This document shows, piece after piece, positions 41,744-50,436 of a stretch of DNA of 54,710 bases. A program made the position numbers and the translations under genes. The stretch spans positions 1 through 54,710 of the forward strand of contig JAFZIJ010000190.1 in assembly GCA_017554445.1 (NCBI GenBank), written 5' to 3'. The notes under the pieces were generated by a model. That model was given only the letters and a program-made list of their open reading frames with translations, did no database searches and was not told where the DNA came from. The number at the start of each line of letters is the position of its first letter. The first letter of the stretch is position 1. This stretch comes from Victivallales bacterium. Lineage in GTDB: Bacteria > Verrucomicrobiota > Lentisphaeria > Oligosphaerales > Oligosphaeraceae.

Positions 41744-43864
41744 TCACTTTCCGAAATCGGTCTTTCGTCCAATCTGCCAGAAAGGAATCACCTCAAAAGA
41801 GGAAATCCGAACCAATATAGTCGGTAAGGTACGCGACAATAATTCGATACGCGACCAGTCGATATTGTCGGGAGCCGGATCTTCATTCGTGAACCAGTTG
41901 TCCTCCGCCTTGAGCAACGGACGCAACGACTCATCCTTCATCCAAATCCCTTCGCCACCGACGACGACATTGCGGCAGAATTCGTTGTGCAACGGCCATT
42001 CCGGTTGGTCATCCATGATTTTCGCCAGTTGCGGATAACGTTCGCTCCATGGCGGCTGGCGGTAGTTGACGGCCTTCAGCTTGGCCTCCAGATCCCATTC
42101 GTCCGCGCCTCCCGTATTCCATTTCACGTTCTCGCGGCCTTGAGCATTCATCGACAAGGCGGCAAGACAATCAATAAAGATGTTGTTTTTCACGATGTTA
42201 TGGCGACCGCCGCCGATATGAACTGCATTGGAGACGCGGACAAAGATGTTACCGTCAATCGTGTCGCCGCTGTCGCATTCGTCCAGACAGACGCCCATAC
42301 TACCAAGACGGCCGTGGTGATGGATATAGTTGCAGCGGACGATGTTGCGCCAACTGCCCCAGTCACGTGTCGTGTAGAGCACCGCAAAATCCGTCTCCAG
42401 ACAGGCATGATGGATGTCGTTCAACGAAATCTCATGCTCGTTGCCGGAATACATAACGGCTGTATGCGGAAGATCACGCAACTCACACTGTTTGAGAACA
42501 TTGTGGACTCCCTTTAGCATCACGGCAGCAGAATCGACCATTTGCCAGCGGTTCGTCTCCTCTATCAGGCAGTTGACGATCTGGTTGCCACCATGCTCCA
42601 ATGTCTTCAAGTCGCCGCCATTCAAGGAAATACCATATGTTCCTGTCTTTCCGACAACGCAATTCATGACGCAATTCGTCTTACCTTCCACATCAATGCC
42701 AAAATCGCCTGTGTTCTCCACACAGCAATTGCTCAGAATGTTGTCGTCGCCACGCACCAGAACGCCGCCGCCCAATGTGTATCCAATATTCATTCCACTG
42801 ATATGCAAATATTTGCATCCATTCAACTGCACAAGCGGTTCACGCATCCGTGAATAGATGACGCTTCCCGTCTCCAATTCGTCTTTCTGCAGCGGCGGCA
42901 ACCAGCAGTACAATATGCCCGTCGCCGCATCGACGAACCATTCGCCTTCGGAATCCAATTCCTCCAGGCAGTTGAGGACGCGGAAACGACGACGCCCTGC
43001 GTCCGCCTGTTGTACCGCCCCAAGCCCATAGCGGCTTTGCGCAGAACAAAGCTCGACTTTCTTCTTCTCTATATCAACTGCCTTTACGCGAATGATTTCA
43101 TCATACCAGTCAAGGCTCCAGAAGCCTTGCAGCCAGATGCCTTTCTCCACATTCCAACGTTCAGCGGGAACATTTTGCGGATCATATTCAAAGATGCCGT
43201 TTTTCGCAACCGTATCTCCCGTTTTGCCCCCACGATCGACAATCGCCGCCGTCGTCGCCCAGCCGTTGTTCGGCCAGCGGGCCAGCGTCATGGGACGTCC
43301 ACGGAAAAAGACCTCCCCGAACGGCGCCGCGCCATGCGTCACATCGTCCATGGTCTCGAAGTCCTTGAGTCCAAACGCTTTCAAATCTACTTGCTGGACA
43401 AATGGCCGTGCAACTTCTGGAAGACGGTTCAATATTTCTTTGTCTTCGACAGCGGAAAACGCCGTCAACGGAATCTCTTCACCGCCGATCAGTTTTACGT
43501 CTCCCTCGCTTGTCCATTTGACGGTCGTGACCAGCCCATCACTAGTGCGTGAGAAATCTCGAATGCTGTCACGCTCCGTGAAAACCAACGGTGATTTCAA
43601 GGCGTATGTCCCTTCTTTTAAGACAATTGTGACGCCTCCTGGCGGCAACGCCCCTGCGTTCAATATCGTCCGGACCTGAAGCTGTGCGCGATGGAAGCTT
43701 GCAAATGGCATCTCCTTGCCGCCCGGATTCTCGTCCGAACCGAAGGGTGAGACATAATATTTCAGCGGTTCCCGATACAAAGGCTTCTCGTCCGCCCCTA
43801 TGCACACCATGCACGCAAATACCAAAATCACGCAAAACCAACGCATAACAACTCCGTATTCCAT
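41744..43864 (-). CDS. Secreted right-handed parallel beta-helix protein
   Basis: A 706-residue exported protein. The signal peptide (MRWFCVILVFACMVCIGADE) begins at the seventh codon; both ATGs (43864, 43846) have a plausible ribosome-binding site. The mature part opens with YYVSPFGSDENPGGKEMPFAS, the typical start of DUF1565/pectate-lyase-like helices. A ladder of short beta-strands with stacked Asn follows (ILSNCCVENTGDFGIDVEG, CVMNCVVGKTGTYGISLNG, DGNIFVRVSNAVHIGGGRH). No family catalytic set is assigned. Probably binds or cleaves a surface or plant polysaccharide. Confidence 0.85.
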   Translation of the reverse strand: MEYGVVMRWFCVILVFACMVCIGADEKPLYREPLKYYVSPFGSDENPGGKEMPFASFHRAQLQVRTILNAGALPPGGVTIVLKEGTYALKSPLVFTERDSIRDFSRTSDGLVTTVKWTSEGDVKLIGGEEIPLTAFSAVEDKEILNRLPEVARPFVQQVDLKAFGLKDFETMDDVTHGAAPFGEVFFRGRPMTLARWPNNGWATTAAIVDRGGKTGDTVAKNGIFEYDPQNVPAERWNVEKGIWLQGFWSLDWYDEIIRVKAVDIEKKKVELCSAQSRYGLGAVQQADAGRRRFRVLNCLEELDSEGEWFVDAATGILYCWLPPLQKDELETGSVIYSRMREPLVQLNGCKYLHISGMNIGYTLGGGVLVRGDDNILSNCCVENTGDFGIDVEGKTNCVMNCVVGKTGTYGISLNGGDLKTLEHGGNQIVNCLIEETNRWQMVDSAAVMLKGVHNVLKQCELRDLPHTAVMYSGNEHEISLNDIHHACLETDFAVLYTTRDWGSWRNIVRCNYIHHHGRLGSMGVCLDECDSGDTIDGNIFVRVSNAVHIGGGRHNIVKNNIFIDCLAALSMNAQGRENVKWNTGGADEWDLEAKLKAVNYRQPPWSERYPQLAKIMDDQPEWPLHNEFCRNVVVGGEGIWMKDESLRPLLKAEDNWFTNEDPAPDNIDWSRIELLSRTLPTILVRISSFEVIPFWQIGRKTDFGK

Positions 43865-44111
43865 GATTTTCCTTCATGTCATATTCAGTAAGAACACGAC
43901 ATGAAAAGCCTATTCAGCCAATATGTTCTATAATTTAATATCCAATCCCATTTTTTCACTTATCCGCCCCGCTTTCAAAGCAACAATTTTTCCATCCGTG
44001 CAAGACACGTCGCGTCTTATGATGCGTTGCTTTTTCTTGCCGCTTGATTTTTCTCTTTTACACTATATTTTACAAGATTAAGACTATACTTTAAATAACA
44101 AGAGGACTAAC
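43865..44111. other. Divergent promoter region
   Basis: A 247-bp AT-rich gap between the minus-strand beta-helix gene and the plus-strand oxidoreductase gene. TATATT-like boxes are present near 44070, but no pair with good spacing is clear. GAGG precedes the ATG at 44112. No open frame of interest. Confidence 0.35.
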
Positions 44112-45467
44112 ATGGCCCATTTCAACTATCATTCACTTGACGAACTCAAGGCCGATATCCATGCATTTGGCTTGGACGACAAGATTCCGCTGGATGACGA
44201 CTTCTCCATTTTCACCAAACCGTTGAAAATCAACGAGAAGTTCACGGTTCCGCGCCGTTTTGCCGTCCATCCGATGGAAGGTTTTGATTCAGACGCCGAC
44301 GGCAGGCCTGGCGAACTCGCCTTCCGCCGCTATGCCCGTTACGCCCGCGGCGGCTTCGGTCTCATCTGGTTCGAGGCGACGGCCGTCCTCCATGAGGCCC
44401 GCTCCAATCCGTCGCAGTTCTGGCTCCATGAAGGCAGTTGGGAAACGTTCGCGAAACTGCTGGCCGAAACGAAAAAAATCGCGCGAGAGACTAACGGTTT
44501 CGAGCCGCTGTGCGTCATTCAGCTGACGCATTCCGGCCGCTACAGCCGCCCTGAAGGCGCTCCGAAGCCGCTCATCGCCCATCATTCGCTCTATCTTGAT
44601 CCAATCCACAAACTTCCGCCAGATTATCCGCTTGTTACAGACGACTATCTCGACCGTCTGCAAGACACCTACGTCCAAGCCGCCAAACTCGCCCAGAAAG
44701 CAGGTTTCGACGGCATCGACCTAAAAGGCTGCCACCGCTATCTCATGTCCGAACTGTTCGCATCCCATACGCGTGAAGGTAAATACGGCGGCTCGCTCGA
44801 AAATCGCACACGCCTTATGCGCGAAACGCTCGCCAAAATCAAGGCGGCCTGCCCAGGCCTGCTTCTCACAACGCGCATGAACATCTACGACGCGCTCCCC
44901 TACCCCTACGGCTTCGCCATGCAGAAAGACGGCTCCCGCGAACCGGACCTCAACGAAACAAACTGGCTGATTGCCTGTCTAAAGGAAATCGGCATTCCGA
45001 TTGTCAATCTGACAATCGCAAATCCCTACTATGAACCATTTTACGGACGTCCGTTCGACATTCCGATCATCGGAGCCCCTGAATCGCCGGAGCATCCGCT
45101 GCAAGGCGTCGCGCGATTCATCGACATCGTCGGAAAAGTCCAAAAGGCCAATCCGGATCTGCCGGTCATCGGCACAGGCTATACATGGCTACGCCAATAC
45201 CTTCCGTATGCGGCGGCGGCCACGCTGAAGCTCGACAAAGCCGCCATGATCGGACTCGGCCGCGGCGCGTTCGCCTATCCGGACACGCCGAACGACGTCA
45301 TTAACAAAGGCGCCATGGATCCGAACAAATGCTGTGTCACTTGTTCGCGCTGCACGCAGATCATGCGCGACGGCGAACATACAGGCTGCGTCATCCGCGA
45401 CGCGGCCACCTACGCGAAGCCCTACCAAGCCGCGAAAGAACACGCATTAGCACGTCTTAAGGGCTAG
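44112..45467 (+). CDS. NADH:flavin oxidoreductase (OYE / 2,4-dienoyl-CoA reductase-like)
   Basis: A 451-residue FMN barrel enzyme. VPRRFAVHPMEGFDSDADGR is the start of the flavin barrel. CVIQLTHSGRYSRPEG gives the Q-L-x-H-x-G-R FMN motif. GFDGIDLKGCHRYLMSELF replaces the usual H-x-A-H-G-Y-L, keeping the Leu/Tyr-rich end. LTIANPYYEPF is the late substrate loop. Near the C-terminus CCVTCSRCTQIMRDGEHTGC offers cysteines spaced like the Fe-4S site of dienoyl-CoA reductases, but the second (NAD) domain is missing. It may reduce a C=C bond of a sugar-derived or fatty substrate. Confidence 0.85.
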   Translation: MAHFNYHSLDELKADIHAFGLDDKIPLDDDFSIFTKPLKINEKFTVPRRFAVHPMEGFDSDADGRPGELAFRRYARYARGGFGLIWFEATAVLHEARSNPSQFWLHEGSWETFAKLLAETKKIARETNGFEPLCVIQLTHSGRYSRPEGAPKPLIAHHSLYLDPIHKLPPDYPLVTDDYLDRLQDTYVQAAKLAQKAGFDGIDLKGCHRYLMSELFASHTREGKYGGSLENRTRLMRETLAKIKAACPGLLLTTRMNIYDALPYPYGFAMQKDGSREPDLNETNWLIACLKEIGIPIVNLTIANPYYEPFYGRPFDIPIIGAPESPEHPLQGVARFIDIVGKVQKANPDLPVIGTGYTWLRQYLPYAAAATLKLDKAAMIGLGRGAFAYPDTPNDVINKGAMDPNKCCVTCSRCTQIMRDGEHTGCVIRDAATYAKPYQAAKEHALARLKG

Positions 45468-45480
45468 CCTTAAGACGTGC
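45450..45480. repeat. Perfect inverted repeat overlapping a stop codon
   Basis: GCACGTCTTAAGG (45450-45462) and CCTTAAGACGTGC (45468-45480), 13-bp perfect stem around GCTAG that includes the TAG stop. It may act as a hairpin terminator or mRNA stabiliser and adjoins a heptamer array. Confidence 0.7.
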
Positions 45481-45550
45481 GCCTATGGCTTATGGCCTAT
45501 GGCTTAAGGCTTATGGCTTAAGGCCTATGGCTAATGGCTAATGGCTTTAG
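45481..45550. repeat. Heptamer tandem repeat array
   Basis: CTTATGG, CCTATGG, CTTAAGG and CTAATGG words repeat about nine times, the reverse complement of the CCATAAG/CCATAGG heptamers at 36811. Confidence 0.8.
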
Positions 45551-45568
45551 CAATAACCCACAAACATT

Positions 45569-45623
45569 ATCCCAGATATCTCAGATATCCCATATATCCC
45601 ATTAAAACCAGATATCCCATTAA
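45569..45623 (+). repeat. 9-bp tandem repeat before the Bax-inhibitor gene
   Basis: Six 9-mers in register (CCCAGATAT, CTCAGATAT, CCCATATAT, CCCATTAAA, ACCAGATAT, CCCATTAAA) run up to the AGAGG leader of the next gene. They are a diverged version of the CCAGAACAT family. Confidence 0.65.
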
Positions 45624-45636
45624 AAAGAGGTTCCTT

Positions 45637-46347
45637 ATGAGCTACGATCCCAATGAATACCGCCGCGCCGCAGACGAAACCGTCTATGTGCCGCCACAGG
45701 AGAAAGAAGCCGCCCAGACTGTATCGTTCATCAACAAAGTCTATGGACTGATGACGCTTGGCCTCTTCCTGACCGCGTTCATCGCCCATAGCGCGTTCCA
45801 TTATATTCCAATAGAGAGACTTGCGCGAATCATGATGCCGTGCATCATCGCGGAGTTCGTTCTTGTCATGATCCTCTCCTTCGCGGCGACGAAACTCTCG
45901 TCGGGCGCCGCCTTTCTCTGCTTCATCGGATATGCGGCTCTCAACGGCATATCGCTTTCCACCATCTTCTACGCCTATCGCGCAGGCTCCATTGCTCAGG
46001 CGTTCTTCATCACAGGCGGCACCTTCGGTCTCATGAGCCTCTATGGACTCATCACAAAATGCGATTTGACAAGGCTTGGCAACTTGCTGATCATGGCCCT
46101 TTTAGGCATCATCATCGCAGGCATCGTCAACATCTTCCTCAAATCGACGGGGCTGGATCTCATCCTCAGCATCCTCGGCGTGCTCATTTTCGTCGGTCTC
46201 ACAGCTTACGACACGCAGAAGATCAAGAAAATCAACGACATGGGAATCAACCACACAGGGCTCGCCATCATCGCCGCCCTGTCCCTCTATCTCGACTTCA
46301 TCAACCTCTTCCTCTACATTCTCCGTCTTTTAGGCCGCAGAAAGTAA
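45637..46347 (+). CDS. Bax inhibitor-1/YccA family membrane protein
   Basis: A 236-residue integral membrane protein with seven hydrophobic segments from about residue 40 (FINKVYGLMTLGLFLTAFIA) to the end. Typical blocks are SFAATKLSSGAAFLCFIGYA, GGTFGLMSLYGLITK and the late VGLTAYDTQKIKKI, with YDTQ as the family motif. The final LYLDFINLFLYILRLLGRRK is the usual C-terminal helix with basic end. The start at 45637 has AGAGG upstream; an upstream in-frame ATG would read through the 9-mer repeat. Likely an inner-membrane ion/stress-related protein. Confidence 0.93.
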   Translation: MSYDPNEYRRAADETVYVPPQEKEAAQTVSFINKVYGLMTLGLFLTAFIAHSAFHYIPIERLARIMMPCIIAEFVLVMILSFAATKLSSGAAFLCFIGYAALNGISLSTIFYAYRAGSIAQAFFITGGTFGLMSLYGLITKCDLTRLGNLLIMALLGIIIAGIVNIFLKSTGLDLILSILGVLIFVGLTAYDTQKIKKINDMGINHTGLAIIAALSLYLDFINLFLYILRLLGRRK

Positions 46348-46399
46348 TTTTATTTCTAAGTTTTTTATTTATTATAAACCATAAAAACAAAGGCACATC

Positions 46400-48889
46400 A
46401 TGAAACGAACCATCTGTTCTCTCCTTTCACTGTGCGCTTGCCTTTCCGCAACCGCCGCCGATTTCGCGTTCACTTTCAACACGGAAAGCGATTTCAAAAT
46501 CTGGGAGATCAGTTCCCAGAAGCTTGAACCGCTCACGCCCGCCAAAGACTACGCCATCTTCAGTCTCAACTGCCTGCGTTTCAAGACGCCCAAATGGGTA
46601 AAAGGCATGCCCGAATGGCCGTCCTGCCAAGCCAAGCCGCTCATCGCGGATTGGACGGAGTACGACCGCCTGCTCATCGACATCACCAATCCGAATCCCG
46701 AAACACAGCGCCTTTCCCTCTTCATTTCCGACTCGAAAATCCCCTTCCGCCAAGCCCTTGGCGATGACTTCAACATCGAAGGCAATGGTTGCACACGTTG
46801 CGTCGTCGATCTTGCCAAATTCCCCAACACAGTCAACCGCAAGGACATATCCATCATCCATCTCTTCACACAACGCCCTGAAGCGGACATGGATCTCTTC
46901 ATCGGCGACATGATGCTCCTCAAGAAAGGTGAAAAGCTTCCAGAAGCCCCCGCCAGCTTCGTGAAGAAACTCACCTCGCTCAGCGCCCCCTCGCTTATCG
47001 CCGCCAAAGAAGCCGCAGAGAAAGTCATCAAAGATCTTGACAAACTCTGCGACAAGCCTGAACTACGCGACAAGCTCGCCGACGCCAAACGCACCATTCA
47101 TCGCCGCCTCGGCAACTGCGAACGCAAGCTTGCCAAGGAAGACCTCACGATGGCGGAATATAATGAACTCAGAGAGACGTTGGCGGAAATGCCTGAAACG
47201 TTCAACCGCCTTCCCTCCATCCTGAAATTCCAGCGCGACTCCATCATCGCGGGCTTCGACAACCCGCAAATGCTTGTCGGAACCGCCAGTTCCATGGTCA
47301 AAATCCTCCCGAAAGACATGCCGTTTGACGTGCAGGTCGTCAAGACCGTCGAACTTTCGCTAGCCCGCAACGAATGGGAAAGCGTGCAGATCGCCGTCAT
47401 GCCGCGCGGCAACAATGAACTTAAAAACGTGACCATTGAAGTTTCCGCTCTGAAGGATGAGAACGGCAACAAGCTTGAAAAAGTCGATACGGACACCGTC
47501 GGTTACGTAAAGACCGTGAAACGTCCTCCCTACGCCGTCTCCTACGTCGGCTGGTGGCCGGATCCCATCCTCCGCGGTTGCCAAAACGTCAACATCAAGC
47601 CGCGTGACATCCAGACTTTCTGGCTCCGCTTCCGCGCGGGAACCGAACAGCCCGCCGGCATTTACACGGGCCAGGCCACCGTCAAGGCTGACGGCACCGC
47701 TCCTGTAACGCTCGATCTGAAGATCAAAGTCCGCGACTTCAACGTCCCCGCCAACACCGCTCTTCCGACCGCTATCACGTTCGGATTCAACAACAAGCAA
47801 TGCTGTGTCAAGGAAGACTATGCCCACATGAAATTCAAGTACTCCGACTTCCTGGCGGACTACCAGATCGACTACGACCACCTCTATCGCGGCGGCTCCC
47901 CCGACTTCGACATCATCCAGCGCCTCCACAAGCAAGGTCGCCTCACCGCCTTCAATCTCGGCAATGTCTTCAACGGCGGTGTCGAAGAAAAAGGCTTTGA
48001 AGAGAAGATGAAACAGACCATCGACCGCCTCCGCCCCGCCTATGAAAAGGCGAAAGAGCTCGGCCTGCTCGAATACGCCTACATCTACGGTTTTGACGAA
48101 CGCGGCCAAGACCAGTTCCCGATTCTCGAACGCTGTGCCAAAGCCCTCCGCGAAGCCTTCCCTGAAGTCCTGCTCATGACCACCAGCTACGACGCCACTT
48201 ACGGCGCCAATTCCGTTGTCAAGACCATGGATGCATGGTGCCCCCTAACGCCTGTCTATCAGCGCACCGTCGATAAGATTCCAGCCGCCCGCGCCGCCGG
48301 CAAATACGTCTGGTGGTATATCTGCTGCGGACCGCACAACCCGTTCACCAACTGGTTCGTCGAATACGCCGCCATCGAATCCCGCCTCCTCATGGGCGCG
48401 CAGACCGCAAAATACCGCCCAGACGGCTTCCTCTACTACCATACCTCCATCTGGAACAACAACAAGGGAATCGACTGCGCCGCAGGACCTTACACCACGT
48501 GGAACCCTGTCTCATGGACTGTTTACCACGGCGATGGCTCCCTCTTCCACTGCGACAGCGACGGCAATCCGCTTCCGTCCATCCGTCTCGAAAACTATCG
48601 TGACGGACAGGAAGACTACGCCTACTACTGCATTCTGGAAGAAGCCATCAAACAAGTTACGAACAAACCGTTGATTACGACGGCAGAAAGGAAATGGCTG
48701 AAGGATGCGAAGGCCGCCCTCGTCGTGCCCGAAACGCTCGTCAAAAGCATGGACGTCTATTCCCGCGATCCTGAGGAGCTCCGCAAGTGGCGCGACCACA
48801 TCGCGGATGTCATTGAAGAATGTGGCTTCTCTGCCAGCATCAATCCGTGGAAGGGCGTCTTCGGCGTTCGCGGTTGGAGACAGAAGTAA
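46400..48889 (+). CDS. Secreted DUF4091/GH123-like glycosidase
   Basis: An 829-residue exported protein. The signal peptide (about 1-20, ending in ATAA) is followed by a beta-sandwich sensing-type domain (22-180), a helical linker (190-290), an Ig-like domain (about 300-450) and a C-terminal barrel. The barrel contains EYAYIYGFDERGQDQFPI (D-E pair at strand 4, the GH123-type acid/stabiliser arrangement), DAWCPLTPVYQRTVD, GKYVWWYICCGP and RLENYRDGQEDYAYYCILE, the DUF4091 hallmark end. A secreted beta-hexosaminidase-type activity is plausible. AAGG precedes the ATG. Confidence 0.82.
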   Translation: MKRTICSLLSLCACLSATAADFAFTFNTESDFKIWEISSQKLEPLTPAKDYAIFSLNCLRFKTPKWVKGMPEWPSCQAKPLIADWTEYDRLLIDITNPNPETQRLSLFISDSKIPFRQALGDDFNIEGNGCTRCVVDLAKFPNTVNRKDISIIHLFTQRPEADMDLFIGDMMLLKKGEKLPEAPASFVKKLTSLSAPSLIAAKEAAEKVIKDLDKLCDKPELRDKLADAKRTIHRRLGNCERKLAKEDLTMAEYNELRETLAEMPETFNRLPSILKFQRDSIIAGFDNPQMLVGTASSMVKILPKDMPFDVQVVKTVELSLARNEWESVQIAVMPRGNNELKNVTIEVSALKDENGNKLEKVDTDTVGYVKTVKRPPYAVSYVGWWPDPILRGCQNVNIKPRDIQTFWLRFRAGTEQPAGIYTGQATVKADGTAPVTLDLKIKVRDFNVPANTALPTAITFGFNNKQCCVKEDYAHMKFKYSDFLADYQIDYDHLYRGGSPDFDIIQRLHKQGRLTAFNLGNVFNGGVEEKGFEEKMKQTIDRLRPAYEKAKELGLLEYAYIYGFDERGQDQFPILERCAKALREAFPEVLLMTTSYDATYGANSVVKTMDAWCPLTPVYQRTVDKIPAARAAGKYVWWYICCGPHNPFTNWFVEYAAIESRLLMGAQTAKYRPDGFLYYHTSIWNNNKGIDCAAGPYTTWNPVSWTVYHGDGSLFHCDSDGNPLPSIRLENYRDGQEDYAYYCILEEAIKQVTNKPLITTAERKWLKDAKAALVVPETLVKSMDVYSRDPEELRKWRDHIADVIEECGFSASINPWKGVFGVRGWRQK

Positions 48890-48894
48890 AACAT

Positions 48895-48925
48895 AGCTAA
48901 AAGCTTAAAGCTAAAAGCTTAAAGC
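48895..48925 (+). repeat. Heptamer tandem repeat
   Basis: AGCTAAA, AGCTTAA, AGCTAAA, AGCTTAA, AGC: four heptamers forming two 14-bp units six bases after a stop codon, and complementary to themselves. Confidence 0.7.
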
Positions 48926-48950
48926 AAATTTGGAAATCAAGGGGAAGTGC

Positions 48951-50240
48951 ATGAACAACGTCAGAGACTTCGGTGCTGTCGGCGACGGCATCACGAAAGA
49001 CACGGCTGCCATTCAGAAGGCCATCGACGCAGGCGGGATCGTGCATTTTCCTCCGGGAACCTATCTTACTGGAACCCTTTATCTAAAGAGCAACGGCGGG
49101 TTGGAGCTCGAGCCTGGGGCGACGCTTCTGGCCAGCCCCGATCCGCAGGACTACAACGCGGCCGATTTCTGCCCGCAGAACTGGCTCTCCGTCAACGAAA
49201 TCGCCAGCGGCGGCCATTTCATCGTCTGCCTCGAGCAGCACGATGTCGTCATCCGCGGCGGCGGCACCATCGACGGCAATTATCCCGCCTTTCTCAATGA
49301 ACTGGACCCCAATGGTTTGTGGTACAAACGCACATGGCGTCCCTCTCAGATGGTTTATTTCTGCGAATCGCAGAACATCTGGATCGACAACGTCAATCTG
49401 CGCAACTCCCCCTATTGGACATGTTTCCTGCATGGTTGCGATTACGCGACCATCAGTAACGTCCATATCCACGGCGACATCCATGTCCCCAACCAAGACG
49501 GCATCGACATCGACTGCTGTCGCTTCGTCACCGTAACCAATTGCGTCATCGACTCATCCGACGACTGCATCACGTTGCGCGGCGACGACAAACGCCTCTC
49601 TTCACGGAAGCCCTGCGAGATGGTCGCCGTCTCGAACTGCGTCCTTAAGAGCGGTTACGCCAATGCCTTGCGCATCGGCGTCGGCGACGGCGTCGTGCGC
49701 AATTGCACATTTTCGAACATCGTCATCACGGAAACGCGCACGGCCGTCTGCGTCATTTCCAAATACAATCCGAAAGGCGGCAAAGGCGTCACGATTTCAG
49801 ACGTCTCCTTTGCGAATCTCCAGTTGGACGTCGAACGTTTCCTGAATATGAAACTGGACAACGCGGACAATTTTGAGGTTCCAAGCCCTGCCTCCATCAG
49901 CCGAATCCACTTTTCGCAGATTCGCGGCAAAGCGACACTGACGTCCTACATCCGCGGCAACAACGTCGGAACTATTTCAGACATCGGATTTTCCGACATC
50001 GATTTAGCCTATGGCGGCTGTGGTCCATGCCCGGAAAGAAACGCCCAAGGCTGGTGGGGCCGTTCCTCCACGGATGCCGCCTTCGAAGTCCGTCATAGCC
50101 AATCCATCGATTTTGATAAAACCAGAATCCATTGGCTGAACGACAATCCCGCCTGGACGACGGATTTCGACGTCGTCTCCTCGCAGAACATCACCGTCAA
50201 CGACAACTGCCGCCCCGCCAAAGGCATCCGCAGACGGTGA
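48951..50240 (+). CDS. GH28-like polygalacturonase-type beta-helix enzyme
   Basis: A 429-residue parallel beta-helix protein. NVRDFGAVGDGITKDTAAIQ is the classical start. GTYLTGTLYLKSNGGLELE and PNQDGIDIDCCRFVTV give the N-x-D element. DSSDDCITLRGDD is the catalytic Asp-Asp. The expected G-H-G is replaced by SGYANALRIG, so catalysis may differ from classical polygalacturonases. No signal peptide, so it acts inside the cell or on an imported oligosaccharide. AAGGGG precedes the chosen ATG. It follows the DUF4091 enzyme on the same strand. Confidence 0.85.
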   Translation: MNNVRDFGAVGDGITKDTAAIQKAIDAGGIVHFPPGTYLTGTLYLKSNGGLELEPGATLLASPDPQDYNAADFCPQNWLSVNEIASGGHFIVCLEQHDVVIRGGGTIDGNYPAFLNELDPNGLWYKRTWRPSQMVYFCESQNIWIDNVNLRNSPYWTCFLHGCDYATISNVHIHGDIHVPNQDGIDIDCCRFVTVTNCVIDSSDDCITLRGDDKRLSSRKPCEMVAVSNCVLKSGYANALRIGVGDGVVRNCTFSNIVITETRTAVCVISKYNPKGGKGVTISDVSFANLQLDVERFLNMKLDNADNFEVPSPASISRIHFSQIRGKATLTSYIRGNNVGTISDIGFSDIDLAYGGCGPCPERNAQGWWGRSSTDAAFEVRHSQSIDFDKTRIHWLNDNPAWTTDFDVVSSQNITVNDNCRPAKGIRRR

Positions 50241-50271
50241 TGGATATTTACATATTAAATCAATAATTTTA

Positions 50272-50315
50272 TCTCTTATTCAAGTATTTTTTATAGAATA
50301 AGAGATATTTTTGTC
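50272..50315 (+). terminator. Intrinsic terminator of the GH28-like gene
   Basis: ATCTCTTATTC and GAATAAGAGAT form an 11-bp stem with a 14-nt loop, followed by ATTTTTGTC, 32 bp after the stop codon. Confidence 0.7.
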
Positions 50316-50436
50316 TATCCTTATTGAAAAATGCCAAAAGGAATGCAAATTAACAAGACATAAATGTATTTCCACCAATTGCATGACTTTGATATAGCTA
50401 TAAAGGGACACCTTCGGGAATCATGTGAGAACGAAG

